From Candidatus Eiseniibacteriota bacterium (GTDB lineage Bacteria > Arandabacterota > Arandabacteria > JAGLYR01), in assembly GCA_023132135.1 (NCBI GenBank), contig JAGLYR010000070.1:1-9932 (forward strand): a DNA stretch of 9,932 bases. The letters run 5' to 3'. The notes beneath the pieces are model-generated. The model saw only the letters and a list, made by a program, of their open reading frames with translations. It was not told the DNA's origin and made no database searches. Of the stretch, positions 1 to 6,473 are shown in pieces; position 1 is the stretch's first letter; the number at the start of each line of letters is the position of its first letter. A program made the position numbers and the translations under genes.

Positions 1-309
1 CCTCTTGCCCCCGCGGCGCGGAATCTCCTGGGCCTTCAGGAAGTGAAACTCAAGGCGCGGGAAGCCGGGGTCGAGACGGTGGTCCTCAAGGGCCGGGAAC
101 TCCGGCTTGTGTTTGAGGCCACCCGCAAGCCGTCGCGCCGCGCGGTGGAGAGAATGGTGGGGGACATCGGGTTTCCCATGGATTTCAACTCTCACCGGGG
201 GTTTTCGGTCAGGATCGAGGTTCCCGGTGACGATGCACAGGAGAGAATCTCGCTTGCCAGAAAGGCATTGAAGCCCTTTGTCGCCTGTGCTAGTTTCGGG
301 GATCGCTAA
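1..309 (+). CDS. mfd: Transcription-repair coupling factor Mfd, C-terminal end (partial)
   Basis: The open frame enters from the left edge and stops at a TAA at 307-309, giving the last 102 residues of a longer protein. The opening residues read P-L-A-P-A-A-R-N-L-L-G-L-Q-E-V-K-L-K, followed by a short stretch with E-T-V-V-L-K-G-R-E-L-R-L-V-F. This is the pattern of the C-terminal TRCF domain (D7) of Mfd, where helices rich in L and A precede a short beta strand. Mfd is a cytoplasmic DNA translocase that removes stalled RNA polymerase and recruits UvrA. The helicase motifs and RNA-polymerase-interacting domain lie outside the window, so the call rests on this tail and on the neighbouring isomerase and S4 genes, which often accompany mfd. 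A GTG at 43 is in frame but is internal to the gene, not a start. Moderately sure. Confidence 0.72.
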   Translation, partial: PLAPAARNLLGLQEVKLKAREAGVETVVLKGRELRLVFEATRKPSRRAVERMVGDIGFPMDFNSHRGFSVRIEVPGDDAQERISLARKALKPFVACASFGDR

Positions 310-330
310 CCGAAGGTGAAGGAGTAGAAT

Positions 331-2067
331 ATGCGTACTCGAGTGATGTTCGGGGGAGTCCTCCTGCTGGGGGTTGTGGTTGGTCTTGGTCTTATGGCCT
401 CTTGCGGGGGCAAGTCGGGGAAGGTCGTGGCTCGGGTGGGTGATCGGGCGATCACGACGAAGGACCTCAATGACCAGTACATGGCGATGTCGTCCCCTTC
501 CAGGCCCCGTCAGATGCACACGATGGAAGGGAAGCAGCGTTTTCTCGAGGACATCATCAACAAGGAAATCATGGCCGGCGAGGCGTACAGACTGCGCTTC
601 GACGACGATCCCGGTTTGGTCAAGACCCTGAAAGCCATGACGGATCAGGAAATCCTGACGATCCTCCGGGACGAGAACGTCGAGCAGAAAATCTCCATTG
701 AGCCCGGCGAAGCCCAGCGGTTTTACGATCGAATGGGAGAGGAGTTCCATCTGCTTCTGTTGATGTATGGTAGCAGGGAGGAGGCCGACAGCGCCTGGGA
801 GCAGGCGGTCCAGGGGACGCCCTTCCCCGAGTTGGGCAAGGAGTCGATGCTGGCCAAGGCTTACAGCGACGCAGATGTGGGCTGGCACGTCTGGGGAAAT
901 CTGGAGGAACCACTGAACGAGGCGGTGTTTGCGCTGAAGGCCGGGGAGATCACGGATGTCGTCGAGATGCCGGGTGGAGTTTGCTCTGTGGCCAAGGTTG
1001 TGGAGATCCGCCCCAAGGAGGACCTGGGAACCTTCCAGGAGATGAAGCAAGGAATCGTCGACAAGATCCGGAGCATCAAACGGCGCGTGCGGTTCAATGA
1101 GTGGACACGGGAGTCGGTCGAGGCATACCAGGTTGAGCTGGACGAGGAAGCAGCCAAGGAGGTGCTGGGACGTCTCGTGTGGGAGTTCGATACTGCCGGG
1201 GCGGAGGTGCGGCCCGACTTCTCGGCCGAAGAGGAGGCGCGCACGCTGGGAACATACCGTGGCGGACGTTTGACGATCGGCGATTTCGTGGATCGAGCGA
1301 TGATGATTCCCAGATCTTCGCGTCCCACCAGCGAAATGGGCGACAAGGAGTTCCATCGGATGGCTCAGGTAATCCTGCTGAACGAAGCCCTGCTTGGCGA
1401 GGGGTACGCTTCCGGGATCCACGAGCGCCCAGAAGTCAGGGAAAAACTGGATCGGGCCAAGGAAGAACGCATCGTGACGATGCTGTACAGCGGGATCATC
1501 AAGGATGTGGTGGTGACGGATGAGGACATCGCCACGTACTACGATGATTTCAAGGACTCTCTCCGGGAAGTGGCCAAGTACCATTTGTCGCGGATTGTGT
1601 TGGCCAGCCGCGGGGATGCGGAAAAGGCTTTGCGGGAAGCTCGGTCGAAGAAGTCGTTCGAAACTGTGGCAAGAGCCATGTCCGTGGACGCCCGCACGGC
1701 CAAAATGGGGGGCAAGTTGGCGCCGGCCACTGCGGATGTTCTTCCTCCCGAGGTCAGGGAGATTGTAGTTACGATGAAGAAAGGAGATATCGGCGGCCCG
1801 GTGGAAACCGAAGAGGGGTGGCTCGTGATTCGACTGGACGACTACACCCCCGAGCGCGAGCTGACGCTGGACGAGACCAGGACCACCATCCGCATGCAGC
1901 TCATGCAATCCAGGCAGAACAGCGCCTTCGAGTCGTGGCTCGCAGGCAAGCGGGAAGAGTTGGGCATTGAGATCTACGAAGATGTGCTTGAAGAAATGGA
2001 GTTGGTGCCGGACAAGGAAGAAGGAATCACTGTCGGTGGAGGAGATTCCAGAGCCCCGGGGCAGTAA
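331..2067 (+). CDS. Parvulin-type peptidyl-prolyl isomerase, predicted lipoprotein (PrsA/SurA/PpiD-like)
   Basis: This 578-residue protein is predicted to be exported and lipid-anchored and to help fold envelope proteins by cis-trans isomerisation of prolyl bonds. Residues 1-24 form a signal sequence with a long hydrophobic core, and L-M-A-S-C ending at Cys25 is an acceptable though not ideal lipobox. A SurA-N-like helical region follows (about 33-135, V-A-R-V-G-D-R-A-I-T-T-K-D-L at its start). A first, degenerate parvulin-like segment lies at about 138-227. A better one at about 416-505 has the family's F-E-T-V-A-R-A-M-S, M-G-G-K-L and G-D-I-G-G-P-V-E-T-E-E-G-W features. The C-terminal tail is acidic and ends in a Gly/Ser-rich stretch. 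A clear Shine-Dalgarno AAGGAG at 319-324 sits 6 bases before the ATG. At 578 residues it is longer than PrsA (about 300) and SurA (about 430), so it resembles tandem-domain or PpiD-like proteins. The family is secure; the exact client role is unknown. Confidence 0.85.
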   Translation: MRTRVMFGGVLLLGVVVGLGLMASCGGKSGKVVARVGDRAITTKDLNDQYMAMSSPSRPRQMHTMEGKQRFLEDIINKEIMAGEAYRLRFDDDPGLVKTLKAMTDQEILTILRDENVEQKISIEPGEAQRFYDRMGEEFHLLLLMYGSREEADSAWEQAVQGTPFPELGKESMLAKAYSDADVGWHVWGNLEEPLNEAVFALKAGEITDVVEMPGGVCSVAKVVEIRPKEDLGTFQEMKQGIVDKIRSIKRRVRFNEWTRESVEAYQVELDEEAAKEVLGRLVWEFDTAGAEVRPDFSAEEEARTLGTYRGGRLTIGDFVDRAMMIPRSSRPTSEMGDKEFHRMAQVILLNEALLGEGYASGIHERPEVREKLDRAKEERIVTMLYSGIIKDVVVTDEDIATYYDDFKDSLREVAKYHLSRIVLASRGDAEKALREARSKKSFETVARAMSVDARTAKMGGKLAPATADVLPPEVREIVVTMKKGDIGGPVETEEGWLVIRLDDYTPERELTLDETRTTIRMQLMQSRQNSAFESWLAGKREELGIEIYEDVLEEMELVPDKEEGITVGGGDSRAPGQ

Positions 2068-3430
2068 CGAATCCGGCAACAGGAATAGAAGAAAGCGGGC
2101 AGCTGGGCTATGGAGGCTGATTCTCACAGTCGTGGGAGTCGGCCTTCTTCCGCAGTCGGGTGTAGCGCAACCGACCGCGCAGCTGGTCGCCGAGCCGCGC
2201 CCGGAACTGGTCGATCGGATTGCTGCGGTCGTCGACGACGAGGTGATTCTGCAGAGCGAGGTGGACGAGACCGTCTGGCTCTACCGGATCCGGGCGGGGA
2301 TCAGTCCCCAGGACACCACGGGACTGATCGCGTTCCGCCGGGACGTCCTCAACCAGCTGATCGACGAGAAACTCCTGGTAGCGAAAGCCCAACGGGAAGG
2401 AATAGTGATCGGGACCAAGGAACTCTCCATGAGCCTGGACTGGGCGATTGAGGAGATGCGCCGGTCCTTCGGATCGGACGAGGATTTCCTGGCGGAGCTC
2501 AAGCGGGAAGGGACGGATCTTCAGTCCCTGAAGGACCGGTACCGCAACACGGTCCGGCAGCAGATCCTGGCCCGGAAAGTCATGGAGCAGGAGCTCCGCT
2601 CCAATGTGCCTGTCCAACCGGAGGAGGTCCGGGAGTTCTACGATACCCACCGGGACAGCATTCCCCGGATCCCGGAGCAGCTGGAGATGCTGGCCGTTCT
2701 GGTGCGGGTGCAGATGAGTGAAGACGCTCGGGACGCGGCCCGGCTAAGGGCCGAAGCCGTGCTGGCGATGATCCGCGACGGGAGGGACTTCACCGAAGCA
2801 GCCATGGAATTCTCCGATGGCCCGGAGGGGGCGCGCGGAGGTGACGTGGGCTATTTCCGCCGGGGTGATCTGGCGCAGGCGGAGGAGTTTGAGGACCTGG
2901 CGTTTTCGCTGGAGATGGGAATGGTCGGGGGGCCTGCCGAAACACCGCTCGGGTTCCACCTGTTGATGCCGACGGGTCGGGATGGTGGGCGTGTGCGGGT
3001 CAGCCAGATCCTGTTCCGGACGGCGACATCGGGCGCGGACACCCTGAGGGCCGGCCGAGTGGCCGGCGAAATCCGGGAAGTCTTGGCCGGTGGCGCAAGT
3101 GTCGCGGACATCCATGAGATGTACGATGGAGCTTCCGGCGTGACTGTGGAAGTGGAGACCCTCGGACCCATCGTCGCTACGGATCTGAGAGATTTCTATC
3201 GGGAAGCCATCGGGGAACTCGCCGCCGGTGAGACAAGCGAAGTGCTGGAGATTGCCGGGGGATTCCAGGTGGTGCGTCTGCTTCATCGTGTCGCAGCGCG
3301 CGATCCCTCCTTCGAGGAAGTCGAACCTCATCTGACGGATCTCCTCGCTCGGCGGAAAATGGAAGAGGCGTACCGGACATGGGTGGATAAGCTGAAAGAG
3401 GAAATCTATATCAAGATTATAAACTCCTAG
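2036..3430 (+). CDS. surA: SurA-like periplasmic peptidyl-prolyl isomerase/chaperone
   Basis: The protein is about 464 residues if it starts at GTG 2036, and is predicted to be a soluble periplasmic chaperone-isomerase for outer-membrane protein assembly. After a basic n-region (R-N-R-R-K-R, residues 16-21) comes a hydrophobic core and a likely cleavage after G-V-A-Q near residue 45. The mature protein opens with V-D-R-I-A-A-V-V-D-D-E-V-I-L-Q-S-E-V, the signature N-terminal strand-helix of SurA. The chaperone domain spans about 57-190. Parvulin segment 1 is about 215-313, with F-T-E-A-A-M-E-F-S-D-G, G-G-D-V-G-Y-F and T-P-L-G-F-H-L. Segment 2, about 318-418, is more divergent. No ATG lies near the signal peptide. 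The only in-frame ATG (1967) would add 23 residues encoded inside the upstream gene, so GTG 2036 (or CTG 2030), with GAAGGA at 2020-2025 upstream, is preferred. It overlaps the preceding isomerase gene by 32 bases, implying coupled translation. The symbol is by family; orthology to E. coli SurA is not proven. Confidence 0.8.
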   Translation: MEEIPEPRGSNESGNRNRRKRAAGLWRLILTVVGVGLLPQSGVAQPTAQLVAEPRPELVDRIAAVVDDEVILQSEVDETVWLYRIRAGISPQDTTGLIAFRRDVLNQLIDEKLLVAKAQREGIVIGTKELSMSLDWAIEEMRRSFGSDEDFLAELKREGTDLQSLKDRYRNTVRQQILARKVMEQELRSNVPVQPEEVREFYDTHRDSIPRIPEQLEMLAVLVRVQMSEDARDAARLRAEAVLAMIRDGRDFTEAAMEFSDGPEGARGGDVGYFRRGDLAQAEEFEDLAFSLEMGMVGGPAETPLGFHLLMPTGRDGGRVRVSQILFRTATSGADTLRAGRVAGEIREVLAGGASVADIHEMYDGASGVTVEVETLGPIVATDLRDFYREAIGELAAGETSEVLEIAGGFQVVRLLHRVAARDPSFEEVEPHLTDLLARRKMEEAYRTWVDKLKEEIYIKIINS

Positions 3431-3447
3431 CCTGGATTTCTCACCAG
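3428..3447 (+). repeat. 20-base stop-codon motif, copy 1
   Basis: The sequence TAGCCTGGATTTCTCACCAG begins exactly with the TAG stop codon of the SurA-like gene. It matches the sequence at 9662-9681 at 19 of 20 positions; the difference is G versus C at the eighth base. The second copy also begins at a stop codon, that of tatD. The block TCTCACC (GGTGAGA on the other strand) is itself one unit of the heptamer family found downstream in both gaps. The stop codon may therefore have been supplied by the element. Its nature is unknown: a mobile-element end, a transcript 3'-end signal or a protein-binding site are all possible. Confidence 0.7.
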
Positions 3448-3476
3448 GGGCCGGAAGCGGGTCCGGATATCAGGCT
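3429..3476 (+). other. Nested inverted repeat after the SurA-like gene (possible RNA hairpin)
   Basis: AGCCTG at 3429-3434 pairs with CAGGCT at 3471-3476. Inside them CCGGA at 3451-3455 pairs with TCCGG at 3462-3466 around a 6-base loop, giving a two-tier hairpin. No T-run follows (the next bases are CTTAGCTCC), so this is not a classical intrinsic terminator. It could still stabilise the 3' end of the upstream transcript or be one end of the intergenic element. The stems are short, so the call is tentative. Confidence 0.35.
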
Positions 3477-3500
3477 CTTAGCTCCGACGATTGCGGGAGT

Positions 3501-3599
3501 GGCGAGTGCCGAGAGGCGAAAGGAGAGAGGTGACCGGGGTGAAGGTGGATTATTGTGTGTCAGGCTTGGCCTTTCACCTTTCGCCTCTCGGCTTTCACC
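3501..3599. repeat. Inverted array of degenerate 7-base repeats (consensus near GGNGANA)
   Basis: On the + strand five heptamers run back to back from 3501 to 3535: GGCGAGT, GCCGAGA, GGCGAAA, GGAGAGA, GGTGACC. After a 2-base slip GGTGAAG follows at 3538-3544. On the - strand four perfect contiguous heptamers occupy 3599 down to 3572: GGTGAAA, GCCGAGA, GGCGAAA, GGTGAAA. The two arms contain a 16-base perfect inverted repeat, 3508-3523 with 3577-3592, enclosing a 53-base loop, so a long stem could form in RNA or DNA. An open frame runs across the array into the S4 gene, but its translation there is low-complexity and matches nothing. The array therefore looks non-coding and lies in the leader of the S4-pdxA-ftsEX operon. 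Confidence 0.75.
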
Positions 3600-3669
3600 C
3601 CTCTGCAGCAAGACGGATTGCCGGGCCGAGCCCGGCGTGCGCACTTGCTGCTCGGGAGAGTGGTGCTGT

Positions 3670-3939
3670 GTGCGCATAGACCTCTTCCTCAAGAAGACCG
3701 GGCTCATCAAGCATCGGGCGGAGGCGAAACGGGCGTGTGATCACGGTGCGGTGGCAATTGACGGTCAGCCGGCAAAACCTGGTCGCAGTGTGGAAGTGGG
3801 ACAACGGGTTCGCATCGCCTATCCCCGGCGGTTTCTGGAAGTGGAAGTGCTGATGGTTCCCGAGGGGAATGTGAGGAAAACGGAAAGAGAAAAGTGCTAT
3901 CGGGTGGTTGAGGAGACAGTGCGGAGCTGGGAGGAGTGA
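3670..3939 (+). CDS. rqcP: S4-domain RNA-binding protein, RqcP/YabO-like (HslR/Hsp15 family)
   Basis: This 89-residue protein begins M(GTG)-R-I-D-L-F-L-K-K-T-G-L-I-K-H-R-A-E-A-K-R-A-C, the classic S4 RNA-binding helix pair. It continues D-H-G-A-V-A-I-D-G-Q-P-A-K-P-G-R-S-V-E-V-G-Q-R-V-R-I, the S4 beta hairpin. Length and spacing match Bacillus RqcP (YabO), which binds the 50S subunit with peptidyl-tRNA and works with RqcH in C-terminal alanine tailing of stalled chains. Arg16 in the L-I-K-H-R segment aligns with a conserved basic position of that family. GTG 3670 is chosen because the S4 homology starts at once and GGGAG at 3654-3658 is a suitable ribosome-binding site. The frame stays open upstream only through repeat DNA. 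It overlaps pdxA by 4 bases (GTGA). HslR/Hsp15, which recycles free 50S with nascent chain, is the main alternative. No RqcH gene is in the window. Confidence 0.75.
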   Translation: MRIDLFLKKTGLIKHRAEAKRACDHGAVAIDGQPAKPGRSVEVGQRVRIAYPRRFLEVEVLMVPEGNVRKTEREKCYRVVEETVRSWEE

Positions 3940-4919
3940 AACCTCGCATTGCCATAACCATGGGCGATCCCGCCGGGGTCGGTCCGGAAATCATCATCAG
4001 GTGCCTTGACGATGCTGTGGTCCGCAGTATGGCGGAGCTGGTCGTGATCGGATCCTGGGCGCTCATGGAAGAGGAACGGGACCAGCGAGTGCCGGCAGTG
4101 GATCTTCAGCGGCTGGAGTCCATGGCGGGATGGAATGGAGAGAGCGTCGGAGTTCTGGACATAATGCTCCATGAAGGTGTTCCGGTCGTCCCGGGCAACC
4201 CGGATCGGCGCGGGAGTCGCATGGCGGGGATCGCTGTCGAGGAGGCTGCTGGACTGGCACTGGGGGGAGCGGTCGACGCGGTGGTCACGGCTCCTCTGAT
4301 GAAGCGCGCCTTTGCGGAGATAGGGTCTCCGCATCATGGGCATACGGAGTATTTCGCGTGGCGGGCGGGGGTTGAGAAGTTCGCCATGATGTTCGTGATG
4401 GATGACCAGCGGGTAGTTCTCGGGACGACGCATATTCCGTTGGGAGAAGTTCCCGCGGCTCTTTCGAAAGGCCGGATCGTGGATTGTGTCCGGCTTCTCG
4501 ACACGACACTGCAGCAGAAGTTCGGGATCGGGCGACCGCGGTTGGGAGTGGCGGGTCTGAATCCCCACGCGGGGGAAGGCGGCTTGCTGGGGAGCGAAGA
4601 GAACGACTTCATTATTCCAGCGGTGAAAGAGTGCCGGGGGAGCGGAATCCAGGTGACAGGACCTCATCCCGCGGACACGATGTTCTGGCGGATGTCCACA
4701 CACGAGTTCGATGGGGTCGTGGCTCTGTATCACGACCAGGCGCTCATTCCGGTGAAGCTCCTGGGTCCGGAGCGTGCGGTCAATGTAACACTGGGTCTTC
4801 CCTTTGTGCGGACTTCCGTCAGTCACGGGACGGGTTTCGACATCGCGGGCAGGAGCTTGGCCCGGGCAGCGAGTCTGATCGAAGCGGTGAAGCTCGCGGC
4901 GAGGCTGGCAAAGCCATGA
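3936..4919 (+). CDS. pdxA: 4-hydroxythreonine-4-phosphate dehydrogenase PdxA
   Basis: This 327-residue cytoplasmic enzyme of DXP-dependent vitamin B6 synthesis oxidises 4-phosphohydroxy-L-threonine with NAD(P) to the unstable amino ketone that PdxJ condenses with deoxyxylulose phosphate. The N-terminus carries the family signature I-T-M-G-D-P-A-G-V-G-P-E-I (7-19). G-H-T-E (135-138) contributes the substrate-binding His136/Thr137. The three metal-ligand histidines fall in T-T-H-I-P-L (His166), N-P-H-A-G-E-G-G (His211) and L-Y-H-D-Q (His266), at the same numbering as in the E. coli enzyme. The C-terminal stretch reads H-G-T-G-F-D-I-A-G-R-S-L-A-R; the usual form is H-G-T-A-x-D-I-A-G-K-G, so this end is slightly divergent. 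The start is GTG 3936 overlapping the S4 stop; CGGAG at 3922-3926 is a likely ribosome-binding site. The stop overlaps the ftsE start (ATGA). Length is normal for the family. Confidence 0.95.
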   Translation: MKPRIAITMGDPAGVGPEIIIRCLDDAVVRSMAELVVIGSWALMEEERDQRVPAVDLQRLESMAGWNGESVGVLDIMLHEGVPVVPGNPDRRGSRMAGIAVEEAAGLALGGAVDAVVTAPLMKRAFAEIGSPHHGHTEYFAWRAGVEKFAMMFVMDDQRVVLGTTHIPLGEVPAALSKGRIVDCVRLLDTTLQQKFGIGRPRLGVAGLNPHAGEGGLLGSEENDFIIPAVKECRGSGIQVTGPHPADTMFWRMSTHEFDGVVALYHDQALIPVKLLGPERAVNVTLGLPFVRTSVSHGTGFDIAGRSLARAASLIEAVKLAARLAKP

Positions 4920-5575
4920 TCTCATTCTACGATGTTGGCAAGGCCTACCGCACGGGCACGGTTGCAGTGGAGCGTGCGAGCTTCAGGATCGGGCGCAACG
5001 AGTTCGTCTTCCTGGTGGGACCCTCCGGCGCGGGCAAGAGCACGGTCCTCAAGCTCATCTACATGGAAGAATTCCCAACAGCGGGCCGGGTTGTTGTGGG
5101 AAAGATAGCGAGCGATCGTGTGAAACCCCGCCAGATTCCTCACCTGCGCCGGAAACTGGGCGTCGTGTATCAGGACTTCCGGCTGCTGAAGGACTGGACG
5201 GCCTATGAGAATGTGGCCATCGCCCTGAGGGTGACGGGCGCATCCAGAAAGCGTTTGAAGAAGAGAACGCTGGCCTCCCTCGCCAGGGTGGGTTTGGTCC
5301 ACAAGTCAGGGGAGCGGGCATGGCAGCTGTCCGGAGGAGAGCAGCAGCGGCTGGCCATCGCGCGGGCCATTGCGAATGAGCCGATCCTGGTTCTTGCTGA
5401 CGAGCCCACAGGAAATCTGGATCCGGAGACGTCCCTCGGTATCTTTCATCTGCTGAGAGACATCCACCTGGCGGGAACCGCTGTCTTGGTTGCGACCCAC
5501 GATGCGGAGATGGTGAAGCGCTTCGCCGGCCGCGTGATCCGCATTGACGGCGGAAAGCTATCCGAGGATATCTAA
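4916..5575 (+). CDS. ftsE: Cell-division ABC transporter ATPase FtsE
   Basis: This 219-residue ATPase partners FtsX at the inner face of the cytoplasmic membrane and couples ATP hydrolysis to activation of septal peptidoglycan hydrolases. All nucleotide-binding motifs are intact: Walker [10 protein letters not shown] (35-43), Q-loop Y-Q-D-F-R-L-L with Gln86, signature L-S-G-G-E-Q-Q-R (138-145), Walker [10 protein letters not shown] (157-165) and switch His195 in A-T-H-D. The sequence Y-Q-D-F-R-L-L is typical of FtsE rather than LolD or MacB ATPases, and ftsX follows directly. ATG 4916 overlaps the pdxA stop by 4 bases. The frame stays open further upstream, but that part lies inside pdxA in another frame and has no ABC homology. 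Length matches the family (about 220-230). Confidence 0.95.
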   Translation: MISFYDVGKAYRTGTVAVERASFRIGRNEFVFLVGPSGAGKSTVLKLIYMEEFPTAGRVVVGKIASDRVKPRQIPHLRRKLGVVYQDFRLLKDWTAYENVAIALRVTGASRKRLKKRTLASLARVGLVHKSGERAWQLSGGEQQRLAIARAIANEPILVLADEPTGNLDPETSLGIFHLLRDIHLAGTAVLVATHDAEMVKRFAGRVIRIDGGKLSEDI

Positions 5576-5597
5576 CTTCTCAACAGGTTTGGTCTAC

Positions 5598-6473
5598 ATG
5601 GGTGACATAGGGTTTTCGTTGCGCGAGGCATTTGTCGGGATGAGACGCTCGGGACTCACGGCCCTGGCGGCTGTGGTCGTGATGTCCCTGTCGTTTCTCA
5701 TGTTGGGCCTGTTCATGCTGCTCACGGTGAATCTTCGCCATGCCGTTCACCTGGCCCAGGCGCGGGTGGAGATAGCGGCCTACGTGGAAGAGAACGTCGC
5801 TCCCGACCGTGTGATGGCCATGGCCGACTCGTTGCGGCAGATCCCTGGAATCCGAAGCGTGGAATGGATCAGCAAAGAAGATGCATTGGAGCGATTCACG
5901 GAGGAGTTGGGAGACGATGCGGCGCTGCTTGAATCGCTGGAGGCGAATCCCCTGCCCGCATCCTTCGAGATTGCTATCTACGATGACTACAAGACCGAAG
6001 GGCGTGTGTCTTCTCTGGCGGAGCAAATCCGCTCGGTGGATGGGGTCGAGGATGTAGACTCGGGCTTGACCTGGGTGGCGCAGCTCAACCGCGGGATAGC
6101 GGTGGTTGCCGTTCTGGATCTGGGTTTTGGGCTGATTGTTGTCTTTGCCACAGTGGTGTCGGTGGGGAGCGCGATCAAACTTGCCTTGCTCAGCCGGCGC
6201 GAGACGATTCAGGTCCTCAAACTGGTGGGCGCAACGAAGGGGTTCATCCGGACGCCGTTTCTTATCGAAGGAGTGATCCAGGGTGCCGCTGCTGCGGGTA
6301 TCGCCGCTCTTCTCCTCTGGGGAAGCTACCGGTTTGCCGTCAGCTTCCTTCCGGATTTCCGTTTCCTGAGCCATTTTTCTCTGGTCCTCTTCGTAGTTCT
6401 GGGAACTGCTCTCGGAGGAATCGGGGCGATGGTTTCGCTGCGGGGCTTGCTGAAGGAGAAGGCATGGGGTTAG
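5598..6473 (+). CDS. ftsX: Cell-division membrane protein FtsX
   Basis: This 291-residue integral membrane protein forms the FtsEX complex and passes the ATPase cycle of FtsE to a periplasmic hydrolase activator. It has the FtsX layout: a cytoplasmic N-terminus, TM1 at about 21-44, a large periplasmic loop (about 45-165), then TM2 (about 167-192), TM3 (about 221-241) and TM4 (about 259-281). The loop has A-N-P-L-P-A-S-F-E-I (116-125), a conserved FtsX element, and the TM2-TM3 linker has R-R-E-T-I-Q-V-L-K-L-V-G-A-T (200-213), the coupling segment expected to contact FtsE. ATG 5598 leaves a 22-base gap after ftsE. A TTG at 5544 is in frame but would overlap ftsE and add an N-terminus without homology. 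The ribosome-binding site is weak (ACAGG, 5583-5587), so translation may depend on coupling to ftsE. Confidence 0.94.
   Translation: MGDIGFSLREAFVGMRRSGLTALAAVVVMSLSFLMLGLFMLLTVNLRHAVHLAQARVEIAAYVEENVAPDRVMAMADSLRQIPGIRSVEWISKEDALERFTEELGDDAALLESLEANPLPASFEIAIYDDYKTEGRVSSLAEQIRSVDGVEDVDSGLTWVAQLNRGIAVVAVLDLGFGLIVVFATVVSVGSAIKLALLSRRETIQVLKLVGATKGFIRTPFLIEGVIQGAAAAGIAALLLWGSYRFAVSFLPDFRFLSHFSLVLFVVLGTALGGIGAMVSLRGLLKEKAWG

Noticed and set aside
2110-2451. ATG-started frame inside the SurA-like gene, considered as the true start or as a sign of a frameshift
   Set aside because: It is in another frame and encodes a low-complexity R/G/D-rich product; the SurA signal peptide and N-domain read through without interruption in the chosen frame.
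3429-3480. Intrinsic terminator after the SurA-like gene
   Set aside because: The hairpin stems are short and no T-run follows, so termination cannot be claimed from sequence; recorded only as a possible hairpin.
3499-3669. N-terminal extension of the S4 protein through the gap
   Set aside because: The extension is a translation of the heptamer array and its inverted copy; S4 homology starts at GTG 3670 with a suitable ribosome-binding site.
4484-4915. Open frame extending ftsE upstream to give a 363-residue protein
   Set aside because: This part lies fully inside pdxA in another frame, has low-complexity G/R/S-rich translation and no ABC homology. FtsE homology begins right at ATG 4916, which forms an ATGA overlap.
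3897-4925. Antisense 342-residue open frame opposite pdxA
   Set aside because: Slightly longer than pdxA but its translation is rich in R, H, P and S with no recognisable motif, typical of a shadow frame in GC-rich DNA; pdxA has all its active-site residues.
5544-5597. Earlier TTG start for FtsX
   Set aside because: It would overlap ftsE and add an N-terminus without FtsX character; ATG 5598 begins just before the conserved F-S-L-R-E-A-F segment.
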